This document shows positions 41,143 through 51,142 of a DNA stretch of 64,000 nt, piece by piece; position 1 is the stretch's first letter; each line of letters opens with the position of its first letter. A program made the translations under genes and the position numbers. This DNA is from Oceanospirillum linum (lineage in GTDB: Bacteria; Pseudomonadota; Gammaproteobacteria; Pseudomonadales; Halomonadaceae), in NCBI RefSeq assembly GCF_900182785.1, contig NZ_FXTS01000008.1, forward strand, positions 62,001-126,000, read 5' to 3'. A model generated the notes under the pieces. That model was not told the origin of the DNA. It ran no database searches and saw only the letters and a list, made by a program, of their open reading frames with translations.

Positions 41143-41166
41143 AAAAGGACGGTTCGCCGTCCTTTT
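41143..41166 (+). terminator. Terminator after the coiled-coil gene
   Basis: AAAAGGACGG and CCGTCCTTTT with a TTCG tetraloop, ending in TTTTT. Strong intrinsic terminator. Confidence 0.92.
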
Positions 41167-41290
41167 TGCATTTTATGGCGTGGAGGTTTTGTTTTAAACG
41201 TAGCCATTAGCCATACATCCTGCTTAACACCGAGGTTAACGTTTCAGATGAACCGGGTGATAACAATAACTAGAAATTAAGGAGCTTACG

Positions 41291-41800
41291 TTGCAAAAGT
41301 CTGAACCCGTAATACGCTTTTCAGCGGACCGGTATCTTATGGGAGTGAAGAGGTTTATTGCCGTATTGCCACAGTGTCAGGCACTTGGCATGCGGGTTGA
41401 GTCTGCTGATCACGAGCACGTCCTCTTTTCGCTTCCTTTTGCCGAATGCCACATTGGCAATTCACGCAAGCAGCTGATTCACGGCGGTGTGATTGCTACG
41501 CTTTTAGACACGGCCTGTGGCTCTGTTGCCGTTTGTGCTTTGCCTCGTTTCGAAATGTGTCCCACTTTAGACCTGAGAATCGACCATCTTCGCCCTGCTG
41601 TAGCGGGTAAAGCACTCTATTGCAGAGCCAGTATCGTGCAGGTTACGCCCCGGATTGTCTTCACGGAGGGGGTGGTATATCAGGAGAAGGGGCGGCCTGT
41701 ATCCCGTGCGGTGGCTAATTTTATGCGACTGGGAGCTGGTAAAACCCCAGTTGAAATGGATGAGGCTTTGTTTAGCCCGAATAACGAAGGGGAGGAATGA
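41291..41800 (+). CDS. PaaI-like hotdog-fold thioesterase (first of a pair)
   Basis: Protein of 169 residues with a TTG start behind a good AAGGAG site. The hotdog core has the family motif LIHGGVIATLLDTACG (~62-77) and TLDLRIDHLRPAVAG (~96-110). Proteins of this class hydrolyse acyl-CoA or acyl-ACP thioesters in the cytoplasm, often those of aromatic or branched acids. The end overlaps the next thioesterase gene by 4 bp (ATGA), so the two are co-translated and may form a heteromer. The physiological substrate cannot be read from the sequence. Confidence 0.88.
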   Translation: MQKSEPVIRFSADRYLMGVKRFIAVLPQCQALGMRVESADHEHVLFSLPFAECHIGNSRKQLIHGGVIATLLDTACGSVAVCALPRFEMCPTLDLRIDHLRPAVAGKALYCRASIVQVTPRIVFTEGVVYQEKGRPVSRAVANFMRLGAGKTPVEMDEALFSPNNEGEE

Positions 41801-42249
41801 TGACCTATTCGGATAGCATGGCTCAGCTGGTCAGCGAAACACAACGCTCCGGGCATTGGGAGACGCTGCTTGAACAGATCCCTTATGCCGGATTTATCGG
41901 ACTTACGGCTCAAACCCTGGGTGATGAAATTCTGTTTTGTATGGAACCCCTGGAAAGCAACACGGGTAACCCTCTGTTGCCAGCGCTCCACGGTGGTGTG
42001 ATTGCTGGCTTTATGGAAACGGCAGCTACGCTTAATCTTATGGTGAGCCTGAATGTGGATCAGGTGCCTAAAGTTATCGATTTTACAATCGATTACCTGC
42101 GTTCCGGCAAAATGAAACCTACCTACGCTACCTGCATTCTGAGTCGGCAGGGGCAGCGAATTGCTAATGTTCAGGTCAATGCATGGCAGAAAGATCGTGA
42201 AACCCCGATTGCTACGGCCCGGGTTAATTTTCTGATGCATGATAAGTAA
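41797..42249 (+). CDS. PaaI-like hotdog-fold thioesterase (second of a pair)
   Basis: Protein of 150 residues, same fold as its neighbour. The motif LHGGVIAGFMETAATLNLMV (~63-82) has the His-Gly-Gly and the catalytic acidic residue in GFMETA. DFTIDYLRSGK follows at ~98. Start codon ATG overlaps the preceding stop. The two neighbours share the layout but are clearly diverged, as in paired PaaI-type genes found in other marine gammaproteobacteria. A joint enzyme of two unlike subunits is possible. Confidence 0.88.
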   Translation: MMTYSDSMAQLVSETQRSGHWETLLEQIPYAGFIGLTAQTLGDEILFCMEPLESNTGNPLLPALHGGVIAGFMETAATLNLMVSLNVDQVPKVIDFTIDYLRSGKMKPTYATCILSRQGQRIANVQVNAWQKDRETPIATARVNFLMHDK

Positions 42250-42368
42250 CCGGGCCGGTTGAGGGTTTAAAACAAGCTTGGCCTTTTTTCAGACTGGGAT
42301 GGAGGTGGTTATGAACCGGCAACGTAAGATTTACCCTAAAAACAACCACTTAAATTTTTTTTATTGCC

Positions 42369-42396
42369 CTTGAAATATATCGGGTTGTTCCCATAT
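42369..42396 (+). promoter_or_regulatory. Sigma-32 (heat-shock) promoter of htpG
   Basis: CTTGAAA (42369-42375) and CCCATAT (42390-42396) are separated by 14 bp, close to the RpoH consensus, ~115 bp before htpG. This fits the known heat-shock control of htpG. Confidence 0.8.
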
Positions 42397-42511
42397 TCAT
42401 TGTCAGATAACTATCGCAGGTGGGCATGGCACAATGTTTATGTGCTTTCCGACCTGTAGTAAACCTAAATGCCGTTGTTCTTAACCGTTCAGCCCATGGA
42501 GATCTGATTCA

Positions 42512-44428
42512 ATGTCTGTTGAAGCACAGAAAGAAACCCTTGGTTTTCAAACAGAAGTAAAGCAGCTTCTGCACCTTATGATTCACTCTTTGTATTCAAA
42601 CAAAGAGATTTTCCTGCGCGAACTGATTTCCAATGCGTCCGATGCCTGCGACAAGCTACGTTATAAAGCGTTAGAAAATGATGCTTTATACGAGGGGCAG
42701 TCTGAACTGCAGGTCAAGATCACTGCAGATCCGGAAAACAACACGGTGACGATCAGTGATTCCGGTATCGGTATGAATCGCCAGGATGTGATTGATCACC
42801 TGGGTACGATTGCTAAGTCAGGCACTTCTGAATTTTTAAGCCAGCTAACAGGCGATCAGAAGAAAGACTCCCAACTTATCGGTCAGTTTGGTGTGGGTTT
42901 TTACTCATCATTTATCGTGGCAGAAGAAGTGGAAGTGGTGACCCGCAAAGCAGGTAGTCCTGCTGGAGAGGGTGTTCGCTGGGTATCTAAAGGCGATGGT
43001 GAGTTTACGATTGAGGCTGTTGAAAAAGCAGAGCGTGGCACCGCCATCACTCTGAAGCTGAAAGCGGATGAGAAAGAGTTCTCTGAAGATTTCCGTCTGC
43101 GCAACCTGATCCGTAAATACTCCGATCATATCGCGGTGCCGGTATTGATGGAAAAGCAGTCTTTTGAAGAGCCAAAAGAAGGTGAAGAAGCGACAGATAA
43201 AGCACCGGAATTTGAAGCCGTTAACGAAGCTCAGGCGCTATGGACCCGCTCCCGTACCGACGTTAACGATGATGAGTACAAAGAGTTCTACAAGCATGTT
43301 TCCCATGATTTCGCCGATCCGCTGACGTGGTCCCATAACAAGGTGGAAGGAAAGCTGGAATACACCAGCCTCCTGTACCTGCCAGGCAAAGCACCGTTTG
43401 ACCTGTACCATCGTGAAGCGTCCCGTGGTCTGAAGCTGTACGTGCAGCGCGTGTTTATTATGGATGATGCGGAACAGTTCCTGCCGCTATACCTGCGCTT
43501 TATCAAGGGTGTGGTGGATTCTAATGATCTGTCCCTGAACGTTTCCCGTGAGATTCTGCAGCAGGACCCGAATATTACGTCCATGAAGAGCGCGCTGACC
43601 AAGCGTGTGCTGGATATGCTGACTAAGCTGGCCAAGAACGATACCGAAAAATACCAGACCTTCTGGAACGAGTTCGGTAGCGTCCTGAAAGAAGGCCCGG
43701 GCGAAGACTTCTCCAACAAAGAGAAGATCGCCAAGCTGTTGCGTTTCACCTCAACCAACAGCAGTGATGAGACCCAGAATGTTGCTTTGGCAGATTATGT
43801 TGAGCGCATGAAGGAGGGTCAGGACAAGATTTACTATGTCACTGCCGAGAACTACAACACTGCGAAAAACAGCCCGCACCTGGAGATCTTCCGTAAGAAA
43901 GGTATCGAAGTGCTGCTGATGACTGATCGTATCGACGAGTGGCTGATGAGCCACCTGACCGAGTTCGATGGTAAGTCGTTCCAGGATGTCGCCAAAGGTG
44001 AGCTGGATCTGGGGGATACGGAGTCTGAAGAAGACAAAAAAGCTCAGGAAGAAGCTGCAGAGAAAGTTGAAGGCATGGTTGAGCGTACCAAAGAGCTGCT
44101 GAAAGAGCAGGTTGAAGATGTACGTGTGACCCACCGTCTGACCGATTCTCCGGCGTGTGTCGTGTTGAATGATGGCGAGATGGGTGAGCAGATGCGTCAG
44201 ATTATGGCGGCAGCTGGTCAGGAGATTCCTGAGTCGAAGCCGGTTCTGGAACTAAACCCGACACACCCCCTGATCCTGAAGCTGGATCAGGAGCAGGATG
44301 AAGAGCGCTTTGGTGAACTGGCGCGTATTATTCTGGATCAGGCGATGCTGGCTGAGGGGCGTCAGTTGAAAGATGCGGCGACATACGTACAGCGTCTGAA
44401 CCGTTTGCTACTTGAACTGGCTGGCTAA
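42512..44428 (+). CDS. htpG: Chaperone HtpG (Hsp90)
   Basis: Hsp90 of 638 residues, a cytoplasmic ATP-dependent chaperone. The N-terminal GHKL ATPase domain shows ELISNASDACDKLRYKAL (~34-51), SDSGIGMNR and GQFGVGFYSSFIVAEEVEV (~125-143). The middle domain has LYVQRVFIMDDAEQFLPLYLRF and the C-terminal dimerisation part ends in LNRLLLELAG. Length fits the bacterial family. A sigma-32-type promoter lies upstream and a clean terminator downstream. Confidence 0.97.
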   Translation: MSVEAQKETLGFQTEVKQLLHLMIHSLYSNKEIFLRELISNASDACDKLRYKALENDALYEGQSELQVKITADPENNTVTISDSGIGMNRQDVIDHLGTIAKSGTSEFLSQLTGDQKKDSQLIGQFGVGFYSSFIVAEEVEVVTRKAGSPAGEGVRWVSKGDGEFTIEAVEKAERGTAITLKLKADEKEFSEDFRLRNLIRKYSDHIAVPVLMEKQSFEEPKEGEEATDKAPEFEAVNEAQALWTRSRTDVNDDEYKEFYKHVSHDFADPLTWSHNKVEGKLEYTSLLYLPGKAPFDLYHREASRGLKLYVQRVFIMDDAEQFLPLYLRFIKGVVDSNDLSLNVSREILQQDPNITSMKSALTKRVLDMLTKLAKNDTEKYQTFWNEFGSVLKEGPGEDFSNKEKIAKLLRFTSTNSSDETQNVALADYVERMKEGQDKIYYVTAENYNTAKNSPHLEIFRKKGIEVLLMTDRIDEWLMSHLTEFDGKSFQDVAKGELDLGDTESEEDKKAQEEAAEKVEGMVERTKELLKEQVEDVRVTHRLTDSPACVVLNDGEMGEQMRQIMAAAGQEIPESKPVLELNPTHPLILKLDQEQDEERFGELARIILDQAMLAEGRQLKDAATYVQRLNRLLLELAG

Positions 44429-44467
44429 GCATCGGGCTTAAACCATAGCTTGGTCTAAACCGGTAGT

Positions 44468-44498
44468 AAAAAGGCGATCTTAGGATCGCCTTTTTTTT
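44468..44498 (+). terminator. Terminator of htpG
   Basis: AAAAAGGCGATC and GATCGCCTTTTT around a TTAG loop, followed by more T. In the remaining AT-rich stretch up to 44846 I see no gene or clear signal other than GGAGG directly before the MCP start. Confidence 0.92.
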
Positions 44499-44846
44499 AT
44501 CTGAAAAAAGCAGAGGTCGGGCTTCCTCTGTGATAACCGGGTATTTAGCCCATAGCTCTCTTCTCCGGCACTCTCAGTATTTTATTGTTGTTTTAGAGTA
44601 GTGGATTAATCTGGTTTTTTTATTTTTGTTTTATTTTTATCCCGCATGAATGGTTTTTTTTGTCTCATGGTACTGAGCTTAATATAAATTTTAGGTGTTC
44701 AGTCTGTATTGTTATTATTTTATGGTTTAGACTTTAGGCGTAAGTTTATAGCTTTCAGGGTGTGAGTTATAACTTCTTCACTGCAGTACCCCTTTAGTAT
44801 CTGCCAGACTCTTGATAATGATAAGAATATCCCTCGGAGGATTTCC

Positions 44847-46736
44847 ATGACGTTGAAAAACAAAGTGCTTGCAGTTGTGTTGCTGCCAGTACTTTTAATT
44901 ACGGTGACACTGACGTTTATCAGCTACAAAGACCTTAAGACTGAGCTTATTAAGTCAGTGAGTACGGATACTCAGCGTGTTGTGAGTGATCTCAGTGTTA
45001 CTATCCAGGGCTGGATGAAACAGAAGGCCAGTGTGGCAGAAGCTTTTGCGTCACTATCTGCCGGACAAGATAACGTTTTACCCTTTCTTCAGCAGGCTGC
45101 AAAGTCAGGCCATTATGATGTTTTCTACTTTGGTGGATCAGATGGTCGGGCCTTCTTTTCTGATGTGGAAATTCAGAAAAGCCTTGATAAAAAAGGCTTT
45201 GACCCAACCGGGCGACCTTGGTATCAGACTGCAGCAAATGCCGGTAAAACAATTTTTACAGCTCCGTATAAAGATGCCAACTCTGGTGAGTTGATTATAT
45301 CGGTAGCAACCCCAGCTCAGGTCAATGGCCAGTTTTTGGGCGTTGTTGCGGCTGATCTGGGTTTGGGTGAGGTACTGAATACCGTTGAGTCAATCGATAT
45401 GGGGCCGCATGGCTTTGTGATGCTGGTGGATGAGACGGGTACAGTTATTGCCCATCCTAATGATATTTTTAGGATGAAACCTTTAAGTGATGTTGGGCCG
45501 GAGTTAAACAAAGGGTTGGTCGACCGACTAGCAGGAAATAACCGGATGGAGATCCTGCCTATCAAGGGCGTTGATCATATGATGCGCTTCAAGCGTGTGG
45601 GTGACTCCCGATTCTATGTTGGCATCGCGCTGGAGACAGGTCATGTGATGGCCCCCTTGTCTGATTTGCTTGCGGCTAACAGTCTGGTATCCCTGATTCT
45701 GATTATTGCCGCTGGAGTGGTCAGTATGTGGATGGTGGGGCGTGTCATGAAGCCATTGCATGCAATTGGTACCGCACTTGAAGAAATTGCCCAGGGTGAA
45801 GGTGATCTGACCAAACGTCTGACCGTCGATACTAAAGATGAGATTGGCTCACTGGCGGAGCACTTTAATCATTTTGTTAATTCGATGCATAGGATCATTC
45901 AGGACATTTCTGTTCTGTCTAAAGATCTGCGTCATACTGCTGAAGAGAGCGCTAAAGTTGCTAAGCGCACCAGTGATGATGTGCAAACTCAGATGTCAGA
46001 AGTGTCTATGGTTGCGGCTGCGGTTGAAGAGATGGCAACGGCTACCCAGGAGATTGCCGGTAATGCTGAAAATACGGCTGCTGCTGCTCAGGCGTGTGCA
46101 GATAATAGCCGTGACGGTCAGTTGGTCGTTTCAAATACACGGGAAGCCATTCAGGGACTGTCAGGACAGGTTCAGGATGCCGGTGTTGTTATTGACCGTT
46201 TAAGTGAGCACTCTCAGGGTATTAGCTCGATACTTTCGACTATTCAGGGGGTTGCTGAGCAAACTAATCTATTGGCACTGAATGCGGCGATTGAGGCTGC
46301 CCGTGCGGGTGAACAGGGGCGCGGCTTTGCTGTGGTTGCCGATGAGGTACGTGTTTTGTCTCAGCGTACTCACCAGTCTACAGAAGAGATTCAGCAGATG
46401 ATTGTCAGTTTGCAGAAGGCATCTGGAGAAGCGGTAGATCTGATGTCAGTAAGCCGGCAGCAAGCGGAAGATACTGTCGAAGAGGCTCATAATGCCTATG
46501 AGAAACTACTGAGTATTACAGAGGCAATTGCCGGTATCAGTGATATGTCGACTCAAACTGCTGCAGCCACAGAGGAGCAAACTCAGGTTAACCACAGTAT
46601 TTCTGAGAACACCCTGAGAATTCGTGATATTGCCGCTCAGCTTTCGGATGAATCTGATTAGTCCCGAGCCCGTGCATCGGAGCTGAATGCTCTTGCAGAA
46701 AGCCTTCATGATCAGGTTAAGCGTTTTAAATTATAG
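44847..46736 (+). pseudogene. Methyl-accepting chemotaxis protein with dCache sensor, in-frame amber codon near 3' end
   Basis: Chemoreceptor with membrane helix (~8-28), a large periplasmic dCache_1 domain (YDVFYFGGSDGRAFFSD ... TGRPWYQTAANAGKTIFTAPY ... DLGLGEVLNTVESID, ~35-275), second helix (~280-300), HAMP domain (EEIAQGEGDLTKRLTVDTKD) and signalling coiled coil with the tip EQTNLLALNAAIEAARAGE near 475. TAG at 46659-46661 ends the frame after residue 604. In the same frame the sequence continues as SRARASELNALAESLHDQVKRFKL to a second TAG at 46734-46736, which is a normal MCP end. The last 24 residues are thus lost unless the amber codon is read through; most of the receptor would still be made and may work. 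Confidence 0.85.
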
Positions 46737-46822
46737 CCTGTAGGGTACAAAATCAGCAGTAGTTCTGCTGTACGTTTACTGGACTGCAAGCCGGCTGCCA
46801 TTTATGGGAGTCGGTTTTTTTT

Positions 46823-47323
46823 CTATCCGAAAAGAGACTGGGTGTCTGCGGAATAACTGTTTTTTTGTTTGATGCTTGCCTGCCGTTGGTGAGTATCCGG
46901 CGTTGTAGTCTTTCCAGACAGTTTTTTCCAGCTCTGTTCTATCGAGGTATCCACTGGTTCTGAGCGGTGTTGCCAGACATACCAGAGCGCATAAAAAACG
47001 ATGAAAACAACGAGAACCTTCAGCCATAAAGCAAAAGGGCGAAAAAGCAGAGGGTAGCTCACCATGGTTAGCATCATTGTGGTCGACAGCAGTTTTGCCC
47101 TGATTGGGATAACCCGGTCTGCCTCCCAGCTTTGTATCATTGAACCAAAGATCTTTTGCTTCAGTAACCAGTGGTGAATTTTGTGCGAGCCTTTCGAAAA
47201 AAAGAGCGCGGCCAGAATCACAAAAGGTGTTGTGGGCAGAAGTGGCAGGACAACACCGATAGCACCCAGAATAAGTGCAAAAAAACCTGCAGCTATAAAT
47301 AGGGGTTTTCTGAACTTATCCAT
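46823..47323 (-). CDS. YbaN-like DUF454 inner-membrane protein
   Basis: Protein of 166 residues with the DUF454 pattern: KPLFIAAGFFALILGAIGVVLPLLPTTPFVILAALFF (~6-43, two close helices), WLLKQKIFGSMIQSWEADRVIPIRAKLLS (~52-80) and two more helices to ~117. The C-terminal ~45 residues are hydrophilic and longer than in E. coli YbaN. Function is unknown throughout the family. Convergent with the MCP gene; transcribed alone. Confidence 0.88.
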   Translation of the reverse strand: MDKFRKPLFIAAGFFALILGAIGVVLPLLPTTPFVILAALFFSKGSHKIHHWLLKQKIFGSMIQSWEADRVIPIRAKLLSTTMMLTMVSYPLLFRPFALWLKVLVVFIVFYALWYVWQHRSEPVDTSIEQSWKKLSGKTTTPDTHQRQASIKQKNSYSADTQSLFG

Positions 47324-47499
47324 AGGATTCTCCTCTGGATATCAAGGGAAGGTGGGTATAAAGATAGGCCACATTTAATATTTTAATGAAAAGATTAATG
47401 GATTATCTGATGCCCGTTAACCCTTCCGCATCATATCGAAAGGCTTGTTTACTATGGTTTTGATGCCAGCCTGTCTTAGGACGGCCTTTTATGTATGAC

Positions 47500-47760
47500 T
47501 TAATCGTCAATCAGGTCTTTGGTTTTTTCTACGGCCTCTGATGCCCCTTCTTTTGTGGAACAGGCGGCTCGCTCTGCAGTGCATTTAGTCATACAGCCCA
47601 TTTTTCCAAAACTATCATCAAAGTAACGCACTTTACAGCTTGCTTCGCAAGCTGTCTGTTTTAGTGAGCAGCTGGCCTGAGCTGATATAGGTAGTAGAAT
47701 CAGAGAAAGTGCTGCACTGACAATAAAGGTTGTGCTTTTACTTGGTGTTACAAAAGGCAT
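47500..47760 (-). CDS. Small Cys-rich exported protein
   Basis: Unrecognised protein of 86 residues with a clear signal peptide (FIVSAALSLILLPISAQA, cleaved near residue 29). The mature ~57 residues hold seven Cys, most in pairs of C-x3-C or C-x6-C (CSLKQTACEASC; GCMTKCTAERAAC), likely joined by disulfides in the periplasm. A helical hairpin held by disulfides, as in CHCH-like folds, is conceivable. No function can be given. Confidence 0.7.
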   Translation of the reverse strand: MPFVTPSKSTTFIVSAALSLILLPISAQASCSLKQTACEASCKVRYFDDSFGKMGCMTKCTAERAACSTKEGASEAVEKTKDLIDD

Positions 47761-47990
47761 AAATACTCCGTCCCTTCTGGCTGCTGAATTTATATACGGT
47801 AAGACATGTGTTAATTATCGTAATTTATACCACCTGAGTTCAAGGCAAAATGATCGTAACTTTCTGCGCAAGGCAGATCTTTCGGGCTGAATTCGTTTTA
47901 TAATCAGAGAGCTTTTTTTGACCAAACAGCTGAGTACTCTGAACCAGGAGTGCTCTGAACGAGGAGTACACTGAAGAGCATGATAATGCC

Positions 47991-48704
47991 ATGAACGAGC
48001 CCCATGATTTTACACTGATCGCACAAAATAAGGCTTTTGTGGTGATTAACAAATCACCTGGTGTTGATGTACATCGTGATGGACAGGAAGCCGGCATTAC
48101 AGAAAAAGTTTCCGAGGCCTTAGGGGGCATGAAACTTTATCTGGTCCATCGGTTGGATAAGGTTACTTCCGGTCTCATGATTCTGGCAAAAGATGCTGCC
48201 ACATGTGCTGAGTTAGCAGAGCTGTTTCGCGAAAGGAAGGTAAATAAATACTATCTGGCGGTGTCTGCGCGAAAGCCAGCCAAGAAACAGGGTTGGATTA
48301 TTGGTGATATGGCCCGCTCCCGAAGAGGGAGCTGGAAGCTGACAAGCAGTAAACAGAACCCTGCCGTTACTCAGTTTTTTTCCTGCTCGTTGAAACCAGG
48401 GTACAGAGCCTTCCTGCTGAAGCCTCGCACAGGAAAAACCCATCAACTCAGGGTTGCTCTTAAGAGTATTGGTGCTCCGATATGCGGAGACGCTCTTTAT
48501 GATGATGCGGTGCTGGCATCGACGGAGAAACAGACTTATCTTCATGCTTATCAGCTGCACTTTAAATGGCAGGGTGAGTTACATCATTATAGTGCCTGGC
48601 CGCATAAGGGAGAGCACTTTACCACGGATGATTTTAGTCGTTTAAGAGATGTTTGGTCTGAGCCTGATGGCTTAACATGGCCTAAAACTAAAGGGCTGGT
48701 CTGA
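47991..48704 (+). CDS. RluA-family pseudouridine synthase
   Basis: Protein of 237 residues. The catalytic motif is YLVHRLDKVTSGLMILAK (~47-64) with the Asp nucleophile in HRLDK. Other family blocks are AFVVINKSPGVDVHRDG (~13-29), NKYYLAVSARKP (~84-95) and KPRTGKTHQLRVALKSIGAPI (~144-164). There is no S4 domain. It isomerises uridine in rRNA or tRNA; the target site cannot be told from sequence. It resembles the short RluA subgroup typical of Pseudomonas and marine relatives. Confidence 0.9.
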   Translation: MNEPHDFTLIAQNKAFVVINKSPGVDVHRDGQEAGITEKVSEALGGMKLYLVHRLDKVTSGLMILAKDAATCAELAELFRERKVNKYYLAVSARKPAKKQGWIIGDMARSRRGSWKLTSSKQNPAVTQFFSCSLKPGYRAFLLKPRTGKTHQLRVALKSIGAPICGDALYDDAVLASTEKQTYLHAYQLHFKWQGELHHYSAWPHKGEHFTTDDFSRLRDVWSEPDGLTWPKTKGLV

Positions 48705-48846
48705 ATTGAACATAAAGGAAGATGTCAGGTTTAGTTAACGGGCTCAGGGCTGATCACAACTGAAGAAAATGAATTTGAACGTTGCGGGTGTGATTAACTT
48801 GTTGCGCAGGTGATAAAGCGGAAGGATTTTTGACATTATCAGCAGA

Positions 48847-49413
48847 TTGGAAACCTCTGAACCATTCTCGGCAGATAAGGTTCGTGTATCACAGTTTTCA
48901 CCTTTGACCATTCGGGAGCTCACCCCCCGGGATGCCAGGGCTTTTCATTACCTTCGTATTCGGTCTATTAGCACAGATCCTACCAGTTTCAGTGTTCTGT
49001 TAGATGAGGAGGAGTCGATGAGTGCAGCTCAGATTCACTCTTTGCTGGATCGCTTCAATCGATCGACGAGCGCGGCATTGTGGGGTGGCTTCTGTGCCGG
49101 GTATCTGGTGGGTATGATCGGACTGGAGCCTAACTTGGGGCCGGTGAGGCAACATAGCGGTATTGTAACCAGTTTGTGTGTTTTACCCGAATATCGTGGG
49201 CAAAAAATTGCAATGGCACTGATGAATCACCTTATGGACTCTGCACGGAGAAATCCACAGCTGGAATCTCTGGTACTTGAGGTGAGTGAAACCGCCGTAG
49301 CTGCTATCCGCTTATACCGTAAAGTAGGGTTTAAGGAGACCGGGCGAGAGCCAAAAGCTCTTGCTTTTGGTGATCAGCGTTTTGATCTGATCCGGATGAG
49401 TCTCTTTGTTTAA
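48847..49413 (+). CDS. GNAT-family N-acetyltransferase
   Basis: Protein of 188 residues. The acetyl-CoA site is in SLCVLPEYRGQKIAMALMNHL (~112-132; R/Q-x-x-G-x-A form). Other GNAT parts are TIRELTPRDARAFHYLRI (~20-37) and AIRLYRKVGFKETGREPKAL (~157-176). The start is TTG 48847, for want of an in-frame ATG before the domain; the nearest GGAAGGA is ~20 bp away, so the start is uncertain. The acceptor substrate is unknown. Convergent with the next MCP gene. Confidence 0.87.
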   Translation: METSEPFSADKVRVSQFSPLTIRELTPRDARAFHYLRIRSISTDPTSFSVLLDEEESMSAAQIHSLLDRFNRSTSAALWGGFCAGYLVGMIGLEPNLGPVRQHSGIVTSLCVLPEYRGQKIAMALMNHLMDSARRNPQLESLVLEVSETAVAAIRLYRKVGFKETGREPKALAFGDQRFDLIRMSLFV

Positions 49414-49510
49414 TGAGGATGAAATAATCCAGGCTGCGTTGCCGGACGACTGGAAGGGCTCTGAGTGAAGCCCTTCTCTGGGTGGCCGCCGGTGATGCAG
49501 TCGTATGTTT

Positions 49511-51142
49511 TTAATACCTGAAGCGCGCCACCAGCGCATTGAGCTGCTGCGCAAGTTGTGTCAGTCGGACACTATTCTCAGTAGTCTGTTCTGAAGTATG
49601 AGTGGATTCATCTGACATCGTATTAATTGCTATAATGCTGCTTTCAATTTCATGGGCGACAGCACTCTGCTTTTCACTGGAGTTGGCGATCTGATCATTC
49701 ATTGTGGTGATCTGGTCGACGGTGTCTGATATTGCGCTCAAGGCATCATTGGCAGCTTCTGCTTGCTGGACAGTTTGCTCTGCTTGTTCACAGCTTTTCT
49801 GCATCAGGTCTGCAGCATTGCCCGTGTCTTCCTGCAAGGCAGAGATAATCTGTTGAATCTCCTCAGTTGCTTCCCGGGTACGGCCTGCCAGATTACGAAC
49901 TTCGTCGGCGACAACGGCAAACCCTCTTCCCTGTTCACCGGCTCGGGCTGCTTCAATTGCTGCATTGAGCGCCAGAAGGTTCGTTTGTTCGGCAATCGCC
50001 TGAATCACGTTGATCATGCCTGTGATATTCTCAGACTGTGCTTCCAGTTTACGGATTGCAGACATGGCATTGTTGATGTTGTCTGAAAGACCTCTGATGT
50101 CATGTCGCGTTCCGTCAACAACTTTGTACCCGTCTTCAGTCACCTGGCTGGCTGTTTGTGCCGCCAGGGCAGCTTCAGCCGTGTTTTTTGCCACATCAGC
50201 CACCGTTGCCACCATTTCGTTAATGGCGGTTGCTGCCCGGTTTGTTTCCTGGGTCTGGCGATTCAGTCTGTGGTCATTTTCGTTTGCAATCTGATTCATT
50301 GTTTCTGAGGTGCTGTCCAGGCTATGACTGGTATCTGCCACTTGCTGAACCATCTCCCGAATACGACTGGTAAAGCGATTAAAAGCACAGGAGAGTTCAG
50401 TGATCTCATCGTTACCACTTTCATCCAGGCGGGCTGTCAGGTCACCATCGCCACGGGCAATCTCATCCATGGCTTCATTAATGTGGTCCACCCTGCTCTG
50501 GATGACATTGCGATAAACCAGCCAGAATGCCATGAGTACTACCAGTAACAAAGAAACCATGAAGCCAGTAGTTTTAAGGCTGGATTGAAAGCCTGCCGCA
50601 AGTGAGTCGGTAATATCGGTTGTGATCTCCAGTACGCCATGAACATCACCGGCCAGGTGATCGGAGACAGAAACCCGGATCAGGGTGCGGCCATTTTCCT
50701 CTATTCTTTCAACAATAGTGGCATCAGGGTCTTGCCTCAGCTTCTCCCAGGTTTCCTGTTCAAAGCGATTGAGTTGATGGCTGGTCCGGCCGGGAAGAGA
50801 ATGATGGCTGTAGAGTTTAAGTGTCAGGCCTGTATTTCTCATCAGATCGCTTAGGTCGTTAAGCATGTTCTCAGGTGGAGGGATCCTGTCACTGTGGCCT
50901 TTGTAGTTGCTGTCAAGGGTCAGATCTTTTGATGCCATCGCTTTGTTGGCAACGTTTTCAGTGTAATATTTCCTGAGAGTTTTAAACTGATCTGCTGTCG
51001 AGCGGGAGCTTTCTGTAACCCCGGCAATGATGGTTTCGCTCATCTGTTTGGGGATGAATAATACGAGAATGAGCACGATAACAGCGATCAGGGTGATAAT
51101 AGGAATTACCATTTTGCCGAACAGGCCTAAATTTCTCATCAT
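49511..51142 (-). CDS. Methyl-accepting chemotaxis protein, DUF3365-like periplasmic domain
   Basis: Chemoreceptor of 543 residues. Membrane helix at ~10-32. The periplasmic region resembles a DUF3365/Tll0287-like sensor (RKYYTENVANKAMASKDLTL; HSDRIPPPENMLNDLSDL; LIRVSVSDHLAGDVHGVLEI), but without a CxxCH haem motif. A second helix (~192-215), a HAMP domain (DEIARGDGDLTARLDESGND) and the signalling coiled coil follow, with EQTNLLALNAAIEAARAGE at ~390. The ligand is not known. It is divergent from the SulP gene. Confidence 0.92.
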   Translation of the reverse strand: MMRNLGLFGKMVIPIITLIAVIVLILVLFIPKQMSETIIAGVTESSRSTADQFKTLRKYYTENVANKAMASKDLTLDSNYKGHSDRIPPPENMLNDLSDLMRNTGLTLKLYSHHSLPGRTSHQLNRFEQETWEKLRQDPDATIVERIEENGRTLIRVSVSDHLAGDVHGVLEITTDITDSLAAGFQSSLKTTGFMVSLLLVVLMAFWLVYRNVIQSRVDHINEAMDEIARGDGDLTARLDESGNDEITELSCAFNRFTSRIREMVQQVADTSHSLDSTSETMNQIANENDHRLNRQTQETNRAATAINEMVATVADVAKNTAEAALAAQTASQVTEDGYKVVDGTRHDIRGLSDNINNAMSAIRKLEAQSENITGMINVIQAIAEQTNLLALNAAIEAARAGEQGRGFAVVADEVRNLAGRTREATEEIQQIISALQEDTGNAADLMQKSCEQAEQTVQQAEAANDALSAISDTVDQITTMNDQIANSSEKQSAVAHEIESSIIAINTMSDESTHTSEQTTENSVRLTQLAQQLNALVARFRY

